A DNA stretch of 44,684 bases from DASQEH01 sp038239485. GTDB lineage: Bacteria; Actinomycetota; Actinomycetes; Propionibacteriales; Nocardioidaceae. Under the pieces are notes generated by a model. It did no database searches and was not told the DNA's origin. It was given only the letters and a program-made list of their open reading frames with translations. The DNA lies in NCBI GenBank assembly GCA_038239485.1, contig JBBSET010000032.1, positions 1 to 44,684 of the forward strand. The letters run 5' to 3'. Both the position numbers and the translations under genes were made by a program. This document shows positions 18,001 to 26,363 of this stretch, piece after piece (within the stretch, counting starts at the first letter, position 1; the number at the start of each line of letters is the position of its first letter).

Positions 18001-18318
18001 GTCGACGACGCACAGCTCGGGGTCTACCAGCTCGTCGTCGACAGCGGCGGCCTCTCGGAGGTGGCTGGGCCGTCAGTGGCGTCTGGCGGGGCCGAGCTGG
18101 TCCAGCTGCGCCACGACTCCTCGGGGTGGCCGAAGGTCCAGGCGCAACCCCGGCCGACGGTGGGCGACGACGGTCGCAGGCCGGTCGAGATCCAGTTGAC
18201 GACGGCTGCCCAGGCCCTGCGTGCCGAACGGTTCCCGGCCACAGCCAACGGGTACTGCCAGTTCTGCGACTTCGCGGCCATGTGTCCGTCGCGGCGTCGG
18301 TCGGGGAGTGTCCTGTGA
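15019..18318 (+). CDS. adnA: AdnA-type helicase-nuclease subunit
   Basis: A 1099-residue UvrD/RecB-like protein. SF1 motifs: GPGTGKTTT (I, near residue 41), FVDEYQDTD (II), GDPDQSIYAFRG (III), TAHRSKGLEW (V) and YVAVTRARE (VI). The C-terminal PD-(D/E)XK nuclease has His879, VVDFKTSK with Asp981 and Lys983, and four cysteines (C852, C1080, C1083, C1089) in the spacing of an Fe-S cluster nuclease of the AddB/Cas4 kind. It is the upstream member of a coupled pair overlapping the next start (GTGA). AdnAB resects DNA double-strand ends for homologous recombination in actinobacteria. Which subunit name applies rests on gene order and length. A second possible ATG lies slightly upstream in another frame; 15019 gives a normal N-terminus. 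Confidence 0.9.
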   Translation: MSTTYRLEQSARSLESAPDLDRAQRAVVDHVGGPLLVLAGPGTGKTTTLVESVVDRVEHRGLDPDAVLVLTFSRRAADDLRQRVMRRLGRTSSTPMSSTFHSFCYALLRRWQPADLYAAPMRLLSAPEQDVRLRDLLRYSPDSDIAGWPGELDRAVRTRGFAREVHAVLSRARELGMEPRDLARVGEQAGRQVWAAAGAFMEEYLTVLDFEGAIDYSELIHRAVLLAESPEVQASLRRQFRAVFVDEYQDTDPSQVRLLRALAGDGRDLTVVGDPDQSIYAFRGADVRGILEFPDQFRRADGRAGDVVALGTTRRFGWRLLAASRRIAAGIGINGSIDRRLFEAFRNPVAEAGDVGGGTVDVFTFSSSGAETDHIADLLRRSHLEDGVPWGQMAVLVRSGVTTIPGLRRALVAGGVPVEVAADELPLRAEPAVQPLLTALRGALDVTAITPETAHQLLLSPLVDLDAAELRRLGRLLRRRDRDSGYGEQMVEQDAPDGRPRPRDDVAAGEPGRVEPGQRVSRLPRSSAELLRLALVEPGFLTGIDEALARGPRRLAGLLAKAHRLLADGGAAEQALWILWAGTSWPRRLRRQVERGAVAARAAHRDLDAMCALFEVAARAEEQHDHTGALVFLDEVEAQQIPADTLADRGVRGDAVRVLTAHRSKGLEWRVVVVAGVQEGSWPDVRRRGSLLQADRLGRDGLVEPVSTAAMLAEERRLFYVAVTRARERLVVTAVASPEADGDQPSRLLGDLGLPIVRRSGRPSRQLTLPGVVAELRRVASDANLSKALRGAAAARLAALADDEVAGQPVAASADPATWWGLRDRTDTAIPVRPPDEPLGLSASALGGILDCPLRWFLSREAAGESARGTSLGFGSVIHALADHMGKSGAVSVEELRELLDSVWDQLDFDSPWIADRERIEADKVIERFARWHQGRPGRTYLASEVPFSVEVALPDGDVVSLRGKVDRVERDTDGNVVVVDFKTSKNPPSNAAVVDDAQLGVYQLVVDSGGLSEVAGPSVASGGAELVQLRHDSSGWPKVQAQPRPTVGDDGRRPVEIQLTTAAQALRAERFPATANGYCQFCDFAAMCPSRRRSGSVL

Positions 18319-21300
18319 GCCGGGTGACGGAGACGCGCCAGCCGGGCCGAGGCACCGTCTCGCTCCCGCTCTCGGCCGAGGCGCCTGTGGTCGCCAGCCC
18401 GGACGACCTGGGCCGGCTGATGAAGATCGACTTCAGCGCCCAGCAGATCGACGCGATCACAGCTCCGCTGGAGCCTGGTGTGATCGTGGCCGGCGCCGGT
18501 TCGGGCAAGACGACAGTGATGGCCGCCCGCGTGGTGTGGCTCGTGGGCACCGGCCGGGTGCGGGCTGACCAGGTACTGGGTCTGACCTTCACCAACAAGG
18601 CAGCGGCGGAGCTGCTCGGGCGGGTGCGCTCTTACCTCGGATCGGCCGGCCTGTCGGCGCCTTCCGGTCCCGGCGGTCGGACGCCCGGCCCAACCCGCGC
18701 AGACAGCCACCGGGGGATCGAGGCGTCTGCTGCTGATGGCGTTGACGAGATCGCAGAGCCGACCGTGCTCACCTACCATGCCTATGCTGCGAGGCTGCTG
18801 GCCGAGCACGGACTGCGCATCGGTCATGAACCGGATACCAAGCTGATCGCGGACGCCTCCAGGTACCAGCTCGCCGCCAGGGCGATCCGTCAGCATCGTG
18901 AGCCCGTGGCGCACCTGACGACCTGGGTCGCCAGCAGCGTCTCGGGGTTGCTTGGTCTGGATGCCGAGCTCTGCGAGCATCTGGTGTCCCTCGACTCGCT
19001 GCTGGAATTCCAGGCTGCGGAGGCGCCCCTGTGGCGTACGGCCAAGCAGACGAAGGATGTCGCTGCCGTCATCGAGACGTTCGAGAAGCGGCGCGAGCTG
19101 GTCGCCTTCGTCCAGAGCTACCGGCGGCTCAAGGCCGAGCTTGGAGTGATGGACTTCTCCGACCAGATGTCCAGGGCTGCCGTCCTGGCCCGGTCCTGCC
19201 CCGAGGTCGGTACCGCCGAGCGCGACCGGTTCAGGGTCGTCCTGCTCGACGAGTACCAAGACACCTCTGTCGCCCAGGCCACCCTGCTCACCGCGCTCTA
19301 CTCCGGCGAAACCGCCGAGCCCGGCCGCGGCCACCCGGTGACGGCGGTCGGCGACCCGTGCCAGGCGATCTATGGCTGGCGAGGCGCCTCGGTCCGCAAC
19401 ATCGACGAGTTCCCCGGCGACTTCCCACTGTCTGACAGTGAGCAGGCACCAGCGGCCGTCGCGGCACCGGCACGAGTGGCGACCCGGTATCCGCTCAGCG
19501 TCAACAGGCGGTCCCAGGAGCGCATCCTCGACGTTGCCAACCGTCTCGCCGTCGATCTGTACTCCGCGCACCCAGGCACGGAGCCGTTGCGGGCAGGTCA
19601 CGACGCCGGCGCAGGGCTCGTTCGTGCGGCGGCCCTGGAGACCCATCAGGACGAGCTCGACTTCCTGGCCAGGGAGGTGCCTCGGGCACACCGGGAGATG
19701 GGCCGGCCCAGATGGAGTGAGATCGCCGTGCTGGTGCGGGACAACTCGATGGCCAGCGCCGTCCACGACGCGCTCACGGCGGCTGGAGTCCCGGTCGAGG
19801 TGGTCGGCCTGAGCGGCCTGCTCGCCACGCCGGAGGTGGCCGAGGTTCTGGCCACCCTCGATGTCATGCACGATGTGACCGCCAACGCCTCCTTGCTGTC
19901 GCTCCTGACGGGGCCCCGGTGGGCCATCGGCGTCAGGGACCTCGCCCTGCTCGGCAAGCGGGCTCGCCATCTGGCCAGACCTGTCGATGTGTCGGAGGCT
20001 GCAGGCATCGCCGACGAGCTCGAGCAGGCGGTGGCCGGGGTCGACCCGGCCGACGTCGTCTCGCTGCTCGAAGCGGTGGAGGACCCCGGACCCGGTGCGT
20101 ACTCCACACAGGCCCGGCAGCGTTTCAGGGCGCTGGCCGCCGAGCTCCGCGGCCTTCGGCGCCACGTCGGGGAGCCGCTGCTGGACCTGGTGCGTCGCGT
20201 GATCGACGTGACGGGTCTCGACGTCGAGCTCGCGTCCTCGACGTCGGCGATGTCGGCCGCCCGGCGAGACAACGTCGCCGCCTTCGTCGACGCCGTCGCG
20301 TCCTTCGCTGGTATCGACGGCGATGCGTCGTTGTCAGGGCTGCTCGCGTACTTCGAGGCAGAGGAGCAGTACGGCCGTGGCCTCGCCCTCGCCTTACCGA
20401 CCGAGGCGAACTCAGTGAAGCTGCTCACCGTGCACCGGGCCAAAGGTCTGGAGTGGGATGTCGTGTTCCTGCCGGGCGTGTGCGCCAAGGTCTTCCCGCC
20501 GGCCAGAGGACAGGGGCGCTGGCCGACATCGATGGACGAGCTGCCGACCCCGCTGCGCGGTGACGGGTCGGACCTGCCCGGCATTCGCGAGCGCTCGAGC
20601 CTCGGCCTCAAGGCATACGTCAGCGACTGTCGCGACAACGACCTGCTGGAGGAACGGCGTCTTGCCTATGTCGCCATGACGCGACCGCGCCGACAGCTCG
20701 TCGTGTCCTGCCACTGGTGGGGGCCAGAGCAGAAGCTGCCTCGAGGCCCTTCGGTGTTCATGACCGCGGTCGTCGAAGCGATGTCCGACTGGGGGGCGGC
20801 TCCGGAGATCTGGGTCGAGGAGCCGGCCAAGGGCGCCGTGAATCCGGCCAACCGGCTGCTCGCGCGTTACGACTGGCCGGTCGAGGCTGACCTCGACGAG
20901 GTCGGGCGTCGACGAGAGGCAGCCGCCCTGGTGGACGGCGCCAGGCTTCAAGGCTGGCGCGAGGCGGCCGCGGTGGCCGACGCCGAGCTCCTGCTCGACG
21001 AGCGCGCGCTGGTCGAGCAGTGGGACGCCGAGCTCGCCAGGCTCGTCGACGAGGTGCGCAGCAGCCGGATGGACGAGGTCGTCGTCGCGCTTCCCGCCTC
21101 GGTGTCGGCGACGACACTGGTCAGGATCCAGGACGACCCGGACGCGGTGGCCGAGGAGATCGCCCGCCCGATGCCGAAGAAGCCGACGCCCGCGGCGCGG
21201 TTCGGCACCCAGTTCCATGCTTGGGTCGAGGCCCGCCTCGGCCAGCAACAGCTGATCGACATCGACGAGCTGCCTGGGCGAGGCGACAGTGGGATCACGT

Positions 21301-21677
21301 CGGACGCCGAGCTGCGAGAGCTCACCCAGGCGTTCGCAGACGGACCTTTCGGTAGCCGGATTCCGTACCAGGTGGAAGCCCCCTTCGCCCTCACCCTTGG
21401 CGGTCAGCTGGTGCGAGGGCGTATCGACGCCGTCTACGAGACCACCGACGGCTTCCTCGTCGTCGACTGGAAGACCGGTCGGTCCCAGACCGCCGACCCG
21501 CTCCAGCTCGCGATCTACCGGGTGGCCTGGGCGGAGCTGACCGGGGTCGAGCCCAGCTGTGTCGACGCCGCGTTCTACTACGTCCGCTCCGGCGATGTCG
21601 TGCGGTTCGACGACCTGCCGGACCGGTCAAGGCTCGAACGCCTCGTCAACACGGCCGGGACTGCCGCCGAGTCCTAG
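18315..21677 (+). CDS. adnB: AdnB-type helicase-nuclease subunit
   Basis: The 1120-residue protein starts with GTG at 18315 inside the adnA stop, so translation is coupled. Motifs: AGAGSGKTT (I, near residue 60), LLDEYQDTS (II), GDPCQAIYGWRG (III), TVHRAKGLEW (V) and YVAMTRPRR (VI). An insertion of about 40 residues rich in Gly, Pro and Ser follows motif Ia (about residues 112-150). The nuclease domain has FGTQFHAW, GRIDAVYE and VVDWKTGR (Asp1051, Lys1053) followed by QLAIYR. No Fe-S cysteines are seen, unlike the partner. With AdnA it forms the heterodimeric motor-nuclease that processes broken ends. Confidence 0.92.
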   Translation: MSRVTETRQPGRGTVSLPLSAEAPVVASPDDLGRLMKIDFSAQQIDAITAPLEPGVIVAGAGSGKTTVMAARVVWLVGTGRVRADQVLGLTFTNKAAAELLGRVRSYLGSAGLSAPSGPGGRTPGPTRADSHRGIEASAADGVDEIAEPTVLTYHAYAARLLAEHGLRIGHEPDTKLIADASRYQLAARAIRQHREPVAHLTTWVASSVSGLLGLDAELCEHLVSLDSLLEFQAAEAPLWRTAKQTKDVAAVIETFEKRRELVAFVQSYRRLKAELGVMDFSDQMSRAAVLARSCPEVGTAERDRFRVVLLDEYQDTSVAQATLLTALYSGETAEPGRGHPVTAVGDPCQAIYGWRGASVRNIDEFPGDFPLSDSEQAPAAVAAPARVATRYPLSVNRRSQERILDVANRLAVDLYSAHPGTEPLRAGHDAGAGLVRAAALETHQDELDFLAREVPRAHREMGRPRWSEIAVLVRDNSMASAVHDALTAAGVPVEVVGLSGLLATPEVAEVLATLDVMHDVTANASLLSLLTGPRWAIGVRDLALLGKRARHLARPVDVSEAAGIADELEQAVAGVDPADVVSLLEAVEDPGPGAYSTQARQRFRALAAELRGLRRHVGEPLLDLVRRVIDVTGLDVELASSTSAMSAARRDNVAAFVDAVASFAGIDGDASLSGLLAYFEAEEQYGRGLALALPTEANSVKLLTVHRAKGLEWDVVFLPGVCAKVFPPARGQGRWPTSMDELPTPLRGDGSDLPGIRERSSLGLKAYVSDCRDNDLLEERRLAYVAMTRPRRQLVVSCHWWGPEQKLPRGPSVFMTAVVEAMSDWGAAPEIWVEEPAKGAVNPANRLLARYDWPVEADLDEVGRRREAAALVDGARLQGWREAAAVADAELLLDERALVEQWDAELARLVDEVRSSRMDEVVVALPASVSATTLVRIQDDPDAVAEEIARPMPKKPTPAARFGTQFHAWVEARLGQQQLIDIDELPGRGDSGITSDAELRELTQAFADGPFGSRIPYQVEAPFALTLGGQLVRGRIDAVYETTDGFLVVDWKTGRSQTADPLQLAIYRVAWAELTGVEPSCVDAAFYYVRSGDVVRFDDLPDRSRLERLVNTAGTAAES

Positions 21678-21686
21678 CTCCGCGCC

Positions 21687-21723
21687 CTCCGCGGGAGGCT
21701 GAGACTGTCCCCTCCCGCGGGAG
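21687..21723. terminator. Hairpin between convergent adnB and deoD
   Basis: GCGGGAGG at 21691-21698 pairs with CCTCCCGC at 21711-21718, and CTCC at 21687-21690 can extend the stem to GGAG at 21720-21723 with one bulged base. The loop is 12 bases. There is no T-run on either side. Its place between two convergent stops makes a two-way terminator likely. Confidence 0.55.
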
Positions 21724-21743
21724 CACTCCTCGCCCGGTCCGGG

Positions 21744-22466
21744 TCAGGGAGCCGGTAGCGGCGTCGCCAGCATCGCCGTCAGCGCCAACGCCACCATGGC
21801 GTCGAAGCCGTGCTCGCGCTGATCAGTGCTCGCGGACTCACCGGTCAGGACTTGGTCCGACACCGTGCAGATGGCAAGGGCCTGTCGACCGTGGCCCGCG
21901 GCCAAGGTGTAAAGGGCGCTGGCCTCCATCTCGACAGCGACCACGCCGTACCGCGTCATCCGGCTGAGCAGCTCGGGACGGTCCGCATAGAACGAGTCGC
22001 CGGAGAAGATGCCGCCGACGGTGACTGGCTGGCTGGTTGCCTCGGCGGCGTCCACGGCCGCCCGAAGAAGCGCGAAGTCCGCGGTGGGCGCGTAGTCCAG
22101 ACCCTCGAACCTGATCCGGTTCATCGCGGAGTCCGTCGAGGCGCTGAGCGCGAGCACCACGTCGCCCACCTCCAACGACGGCGTCAGCCCTCCGCAGGTG
22201 CCGACGCGGACCAGTTGCTGCGCGTCGAACTCGCGGATCAGTTCGGTGACGTAGATGGACAGAGAGGGCTGACCCATACCGGTCCCCTGCACCGAGACCG
22301 GCACCGCGCGGTACGTGCCCGTGAAGCCGAGCATGTTGCGGACGGTCGAGTGCGGGCGCACGTCGTCGAGGAAGCGCTCCGCTATCCACTGCGCCCGGAG
22401 CGGGTCGCCGGGAAGCAGGACTCGTGGGGCGATGTCGCCAGGCTCGGCCGCGATATGGGTACTCAC
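21744..22466 (-). CDS. deoD: Purine-nucleoside phosphorylase DeoD
   Basis: A 240-residue NP-I family enzyme with the hexameric DeoD signature: PGDPLRAQWIAE near residue 19, VQGTGMGQPS near 60, RVGTCGGL near 87, VEMEASALYTLA near 178, and TVSDQ with the catalytic Asp near 203. It cleaves purine (deoxy)ribonucleosides with phosphate to base and pentose-1-phosphate in the cytosol. It is divergent from nudC with about 47 bases between the starts. In the M. tuberculosis version of this block a different gene sits here, so deoD is a local difference. Confidence 0.92.
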   Translation of the reverse strand: MSTHIAAEPGDIAPRVLLPGDPLRAQWIAERFLDDVRPHSTVRNMLGFTGTYRAVPVSVQGTGMGQPSLSIYVTELIREFDAQQLVRVGTCGGLTPSLEVGDVVLALSASTDSAMNRIRFEGLDYAPTADFALLRAAVDAAEATSQPVTVGGIFSGDSFYADRPELLSRMTRYGVVAVEMEASALYTLAAGHGRQALAICTVSDQVLTGESASTDQREHGFDAMVALALTAMLATPLPAP

Positions 22467-22513
22467 AACCGGCGATCCTGCCAGACCCGGACACGGTCAG
22501 TAGGGTCGAGACC

Positions 22514-23428
22514 ATGCTGCATGGACCTCTCCCGGCCTACTCGTTCTCGGTCGACGGTCATAACCGACTGGGAGAGCGACGCTCGGACCCCGAGTTCATC
22601 GAGCAGGCGTGGCGCGATGATGGCACCCGCGTTCTGGTGATGCGGAAGCTCGCACTCGAGCTCGAGCCTGGAGAACCGGCGCTGCGACTCGTGCCACCGG
22701 CTGACGCTCCGGACGGGCGTCGGATGCTGCTCGGAGCCGTCGGCGACACCGTGTACTTCCTGGTCGTCGTGGACCCGGACTTGCCTGGGACAGGTGGCGA
22801 GTTCGGCGACCTGCGCGGTCTCGCCACCCGGCTGGACCCGACCGAGGCGGGGCTGGCGGTCCATGCGGTGTCGTTGGCGGGCTGGCACGAGCGGCATCCC
22901 ATCTGCTCGGTCTGCGGTACGCCGACCGAGATCGTCGAGGCCGGCGCCTCACGGGTCTGCCCGAACTGCTCGACCCAGCATTTCCCCCGGACCGACCCCG
23001 CCGTGATCATGCTGGTGACGGACAGCCGTGACCGTTGCCTGCTCGGCCACAACGCCGCGCGCGACGCACCCTGGTATTCCACGCTTGCCGGATTCGTCGA
23101 GCCGGGCGAGACGCTCGAGAACGCGGTCCGCCGTGAGGTGCTGGAAGAAACCGGGATCGTCGTAGGCGAGGTGCGCTACGCCGCCAGCCAGCCGTGGCCG
23201 TTCCCGTCGAGCCTGATGCTGGCCTTCTTCGGTGCTGCGTCGACGACCGACATCGAGGTGGACGGCAATGAGATAACGAACGCCCGCTGGTTCACCCGCG
23301 AGGAGCTGGCTCGTGACATCGGCTCGGGTGACGTCGTGATCCCACCCCTGATGTCGATCGCGGGTGCCCTCATCACGGCGTGGTACGGACCTGACCTACC
23401 GGGCCCTGCTCTCCCCGTTTCCCGCTGA
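22514..23428 (+). CDS. nudC: NAD(+) diphosphatase / NAD-cap RNA decapping hydrolase NudC
   Basis: A 304-residue protein. The zinc ribbon CSVCG...CPNC occurs near residues 132-155, the Nudix box GFVEPGETLENAVRREV near residue 195, and the NudC signature SQPWPFPSS near 227. These three features together separate NADH pyrophosphatases from other Nudix proteins. The reaction is hydrolysis of NAD(H) to NMN(H) and AMP; the family also removes NAD caps from RNA 5' ends. The ATG at 22514 is the natural start. The mycoredoxin gene converges with it. Confidence 0.92.
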   Translation: MLHGPLPAYSFSVDGHNRLGERRSDPEFIEQAWRDDGTRVLVMRKLALELEPGEPALRLVPPADAPDGRRMLLGAVGDTVYFLVVVDPDLPGTGGEFGDLRGLATRLDPTEAGLAVHAVSLAGWHERHPICSVCGTPTEIVEAGASRVCPNCSTQHFPRTDPAVIMLVTDSRDRCLLGHNAARDAPWYSTLAGFVEPGETLENAVRREVLEETGIVVGEVRYAASQPWPFPSSLMLAFFGAASTTDIEVDGNEITNARWFTREELARDIGSGDVVIPPLMSIAGALITAWYGPDLPGPALPVSR

Positions 23429-23465
23429 CCCGGTGTCCCCGGCATTTACGTCACCGCCATCAACG

Positions 23466-23708
23466 TCAGCTCGCGAGCTTGGCCTTGACCTGGGCGACGC
23501 TCGGGTTGGTGAGGCTGGTCCCGTCGGCGAAGATCAGCGTCGGCACGGTCTGGTTCCCGTTGTTCGCGGTCTCGACCAGCTCGGCGGCCCCTGGCTCCTG
23601 CTCGATGTCGACCTCGGCGAAGCTGATGCCCTCGCGCTCGAGCTGGCCCTTGAGCCGGTGGCAGTATCCACACCACGGGGTCGAGTAGAGGGTGAACTGG
23701 TCTGACAT
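23466..23708 (-). CDS. mrx1: Mycoredoxin (glutaredoxin-like)
   Basis: This 80-residue thioredoxin-fold protein has the active site TPWCGYCHRL (Cys13, Cys16) and the cis-Pro motif QTVPTLIF. Length, CGYC and position next to uvrD2 and nudC match mycoredoxin-1 (Rv3198A). It reduces mycothiol-protein mixed disulfides, which implies a mycothiol-producing host. Start ATG 23708 leaves the usual 12 residues before the first Cys. It is divergent from uvrD2 across 122 bases. Confidence 0.9.
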   Translation of the reverse strand: MSDQFTLYSTPWCGYCHRLKGQLEREGISFAEVDIEQEPGAAELVETANNGNQTVPTLIFADGTSLTNPSVAQVKAKLAS

Positions 23709-23830
23709 CGAGAACTGTCCCTTCAGGCGTTTAGGCTGTCGAGGACTGCAACACCGGACCGGGGTCAAGCCTTCCCGGCGCCAGGTCTGCTGGCATCCGT
23801 TTCGTCACTTTGTCGCCGAGGAGATCGCAC

Positions 23831-25915
23831 GTGGCCGACGCCGACCTGCTGCTCGAGGGTCTCGATCCCGAGCAGCGCGAGGTCGCGCAAGCCGTGGAAG
23901 GCCCGGTCAGGGTGCTGGCCGGAGCCGGCACCGGCAAGACACGAGCGATCACGCACCGCATCGCGTACGGCGTGGCGACCGGGGTGGTGTCGCCCAACGA
24001 GGTCCTCGCCGTCACCTTCACCACGCGTGCCGCGGGGGAGCTGCGCCACCGGCTTGGCCGGCTTGGCGCGGCCGGCGTGCAGGCCCGCACCTTCCACTCG
24101 GCGGCGCTTCGGCAGGCCAGGTACTTCTGGCCGCAGGTCTTCGGCGGTGAGCTTCCCAACCTGGCCACCTCGAAGCTCTCCTTCCTCGGCGAGGCGGTCA
24201 GCCGCAACAGGCTGAAGGCCGGGGTGTCGGACCTGCGAGACCTTGCCAGCGAGATCGAGTGGGCAAAGGTCTCCAATGTCCGGCCCGACGACTACCCCTC
24301 CGTCGCAGCCGGGGCGGACCGGGCGGTGGAAGGATATGACGCGGTCACGGTCGGCCGGGTGTACTCGGCCTACGAGGAGGTCAAGCGGGCCCGCAACCGG
24401 ATCGACATGGAGGATGTGCTGCTGTGCGCCGCCGCCGTGCTGTCCGAGGACGAGCGGGTCGCTGCGGCGGTGCGCAAGCAGTACCGGTGGTTCGTCGTGG
24501 ACGAGTTCCAAGACGTCAGCCCGATCCAGTCGACGCTTCTCGACCTGTGGCTCGGCGGCCGTGACGAGGTGTGCGTCGTGGGCGACCCGGCACAGACCAT
24601 CTACTCCTTCGCCGGGGCCAGCGCGGACCACCTGCTCGGCTTCGCGCGCAGGTTCGCGGGCACGACGACGATCACACTGAGGCGGAACTACCGTTCGACG
24701 CCGGAGATCATCGAGACCGCCAACGCCGTGATGGCGCGGCAGTCCGGCTCCGGCGCGGTGGCACTGCGACCGGTCCGCGGGGGCGGGGCTCGGGTGGGCT
24801 TCACCGGCTACCCGGACGAGGTCGGAGAGGCTGCATCCGTCGCAGTCGCCATCAAGCAGGCTGTCGTCTCGGGGACCCCTCCCGCGCACATCGCTGTGCT
24901 GTTTCGGATCAACGCCCAGTCGCAGGCACTGGAGGAGGCGCTGGCAGAGCGGGGTGTCCCCTTCGTGGTGCGAGGGATCGAGCGGTTCTTCGACCGTCCC
25001 GAGGTCAAGCAGGCGATCGCGCTGCTCAGGGGAAGCGCTCGTGCGGGCGAAGTCGACTCCGGTGACCTGGTGGGTGACGTGACAGCGGTGCTCAGCACGA
25101 TGGGCTGGTCCGACGTGGCTCCGGCTGGACGGGGTAGCGCCCGCGACCGCTGGGAGAGCCTGCATGCGCTGCTGTCGGTCGCAGCGGAGCTGACGGCTGT
25201 CGAGCCTGCTGCGACCATGGCCGCTTTCGTCGCTGAGCTGCAGCGCCGCGCTGAGGTCCAGCACGCGCCGGTTGCCGACGGCGTCACGCTCGCCACCCTG
25301 CACACCGCCAAGGGGCTCGAGTGGCCGGTCGTCTTCCTGATCGGCATGCACGAGGGCACGATGCCGATCGTGTATGCCGACACTCCTGCGGCGGTCGAGG
25401 AGGAGCGCAGGCTGCTGTACGTCGGAATCACGCGCGCCCAGGATCACCTGCACGTGTCGTGGTCCGCCGCCCGGACACCAGGCGGGCGGGGGTCCCGCTC
25501 GCCCAGCCGTTTCCTGGATGGCCTCGTCGGCGCCAGCCCGCCACGCGGGGGTCAGGAGGGACCTGCGCGTGGTCGCCGTCGCGCTGCGAAGGCCAGGGTC
25601 CTGGCCACCTGCCGAGTCTGCTCCAGACCCCTGACCGATGCCCGCGAGCGCAAGCTCGGACGATGTGAGGCCTGCCCGGGCAGCTACGACGAGGCGCTGT
25701 TCGACGCCCTGCGGCAGTGGCGACGGGAGCAGGCGGCCAACGAGAAGGTGCCGGCGTACTGCGTTTTCACCGACGCCACCATGACCGCCCTGGCCGAGAT
25801 GCGCCCGCATGACGTGTCGGACCTGGTCCGGGTGCCGGGCATCGGCGCGAGCAAGCTGGACAAGTACGGCGTCGACATCCTCGCCCTGTGCAGTGCCTCC
25901 GTGGTCCAGTCCTAG
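23831..25915 (+). CDS. uvrD2: SF1 DNA helicase UvrD2 with HRDC domain
   Basis: A 694-residue UvrD-like helicase starting with GTG at 23831. Motifs: AGAGTGKTR (I, near residue 37), VVDEFQDVS (II), GDPAQTIYSFAG (III), TLHTAKGLEW (V) and YVGITRAQD (VI). After the motor, residues about 590-620 hold a tetracysteine module (CRVC and CEAC) and then an HRDC domain (PHDVSDLVRVPGIGASKLDKYG). That combination is diagnostic for actinobacterial UvrD2, a 3'-5' helicase essential in mycobacteria. It lies directly upstream of the whiB7 leader, as in mycobacteria, but whiB7 has its own promoter. Confidence 0.92.
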   Translation: MADADLLLEGLDPEQREVAQAVEGPVRVLAGAGTGKTRAITHRIAYGVATGVVSPNEVLAVTFTTRAAGELRHRLGRLGAAGVQARTFHSAALRQARYFWPQVFGGELPNLATSKLSFLGEAVSRNRLKAGVSDLRDLASEIEWAKVSNVRPDDYPSVAAGADRAVEGYDAVTVGRVYSAYEEVKRARNRIDMEDVLLCAAAVLSEDERVAAAVRKQYRWFVVDEFQDVSPIQSTLLDLWLGGRDEVCVVGDPAQTIYSFAGASADHLLGFARRFAGTTTITLRRNYRSTPEIIETANAVMARQSGSGAVALRPVRGGGARVGFTGYPDEVGEAASVAVAIKQAVVSGTPPAHIAVLFRINAQSQALEEALAERGVPFVVRGIERFFDRPEVKQAIALLRGSARAGEVDSGDLVGDVTAVLSTMGWSDVAPAGRGSARDRWESLHALLSVAAELTAVEPAATMAAFVAELQRRAEVQHAPVADGVTLATLHTAKGLEWPVVFLIGMHEGTMPIVYADTPAAVEEERRLLYVGITRAQDHLHVSWSAARTPGGRGSRSPSRFLDGLVGASPPRGGQEGPARGRRRAAKARVLATCRVCSRPLTDARERKLGRCEACPGSYDEALFDALRQWRREQAANEKVPAYCVFTDATMTALAEMRPHDVSDLVRVPGIGASKLDKYGVDILALCSASVVQS

Positions 25916-25955
25916 CGGCTTGTCGCCCGCCGTCAGACTTTCTGGCAAGTTTCCC

Positions 25956-25995
25956 GATAATTCGTTTGCGCCGCTCTCAGGGGCGCGCGTAGTCT
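25956..25995 (+). promoter_or_regulatory. WhiB7-type autoregulated promoter of the whiB7 leader
   Basis: AT-rich GATAATT (25956-25962) lies immediately upstream of a -35 element TTGCGC (25966-25971), then 18 bases, then a -10 TAGTCT (25990-25995). WhiB7 is known to activate promoters that have an AT-rich element just upstream of the -35 hexamer, read by its AT-hook. In this GC-rich stretch the AT-rich patch is conspicuous. Transcription would start near 26002. Confidence 0.7.
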
Positions 25996-26062
25996 GCTTT
26001 CACCGCATCATGTGACTCGTGGTGCCGCCCACCATCGGGACGAACAAGAGGGAGGAGCAGAC

Positions 26063-26260
26063 ATGATCATCAACTCAGCCGCCACCGCCATCAGCGCCGT
26101 GACGTCTTCTCGCGTGCCCGCTTCCTTCCGGGGTGAGCTCGTCGCGGGCCGTCGCAAGGCTGTTGGCGCAGCCATGTCCATCACCGCCCAGTACATCCAC
26201 ACGCCGGCTTTTCTCAAGGACGTTGTTTCGGGCGTCCGTGCTTGGAGTCCACCGGTCTAG
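26063..26260 (+). CDS. whiB7 leader ORF (upstream peptide, 65 residues)
   Basis: ATG 26063 follows a strong GAGGGAGGAG ribosome site. The 65-residue product is mixed, weakly basic and matches no domain I know; it ends W-S-P-P-V. An internal Met at residue 38 (about 26174) is a second possible start. Its last codons, tgg agt cca ccg, contain GGAGTCC (26244-26250), complementary to the 5' arm of the terminator at 26289-26295. Upstream ORFs that sense ribosome inhibition are established for whiB7/wblC leaders, so this is best read as a regulatory ORF. A function of the peptide itself cannot be excluded. Confidence 0.75.
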   Translation: MIINSAATAISAVTSSRVPASFRGELVAGRRKAVGAAMSITAQYIHTPAFLKDVVSGVRAWSPPV

Positions 26261-26282
26261 ACGCTCTCTAGCCGGCACCTCC

Positions 26283-26323
26283 AGCCGCGGACTCCCATAC
26301 AGGGATCCGCGGCTTTTTCTTTT
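26283..26323 (+). terminator. Intrinsic terminator/attenuator in the whiB7 leader
   Basis: AGCCGCGGA (26283-26291) pairs perfectly with TCCGCGGCT (26306-26314). The loop itself folds TCCC to GGGA around ATACA. The stem is followed at once by TTTTTCTTTT, the best T-run in the window. It ends before the whiB7 ribosome site at about 26350, so it would stop transcripts before whiB7. This is an attenuator rather than the end of a gene. Confidence 0.9.
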
Positions 26324-26363
26324 ACCCCGTCCGATCGACGAAGGTCATAAGGAGGTGAACACC

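Noticed and set aside
18024..20165. 713-codon open frame on the minus strand
   Set aside because: Antisense to adnA/adnB helicase motifs; Gly/Arg/Gln-rich without domains.
23765..25948. 727-codon open frame on the minus strand
   Set aside because: Exactly covers uvrD2 in antisense; no domain and no ribosome site.
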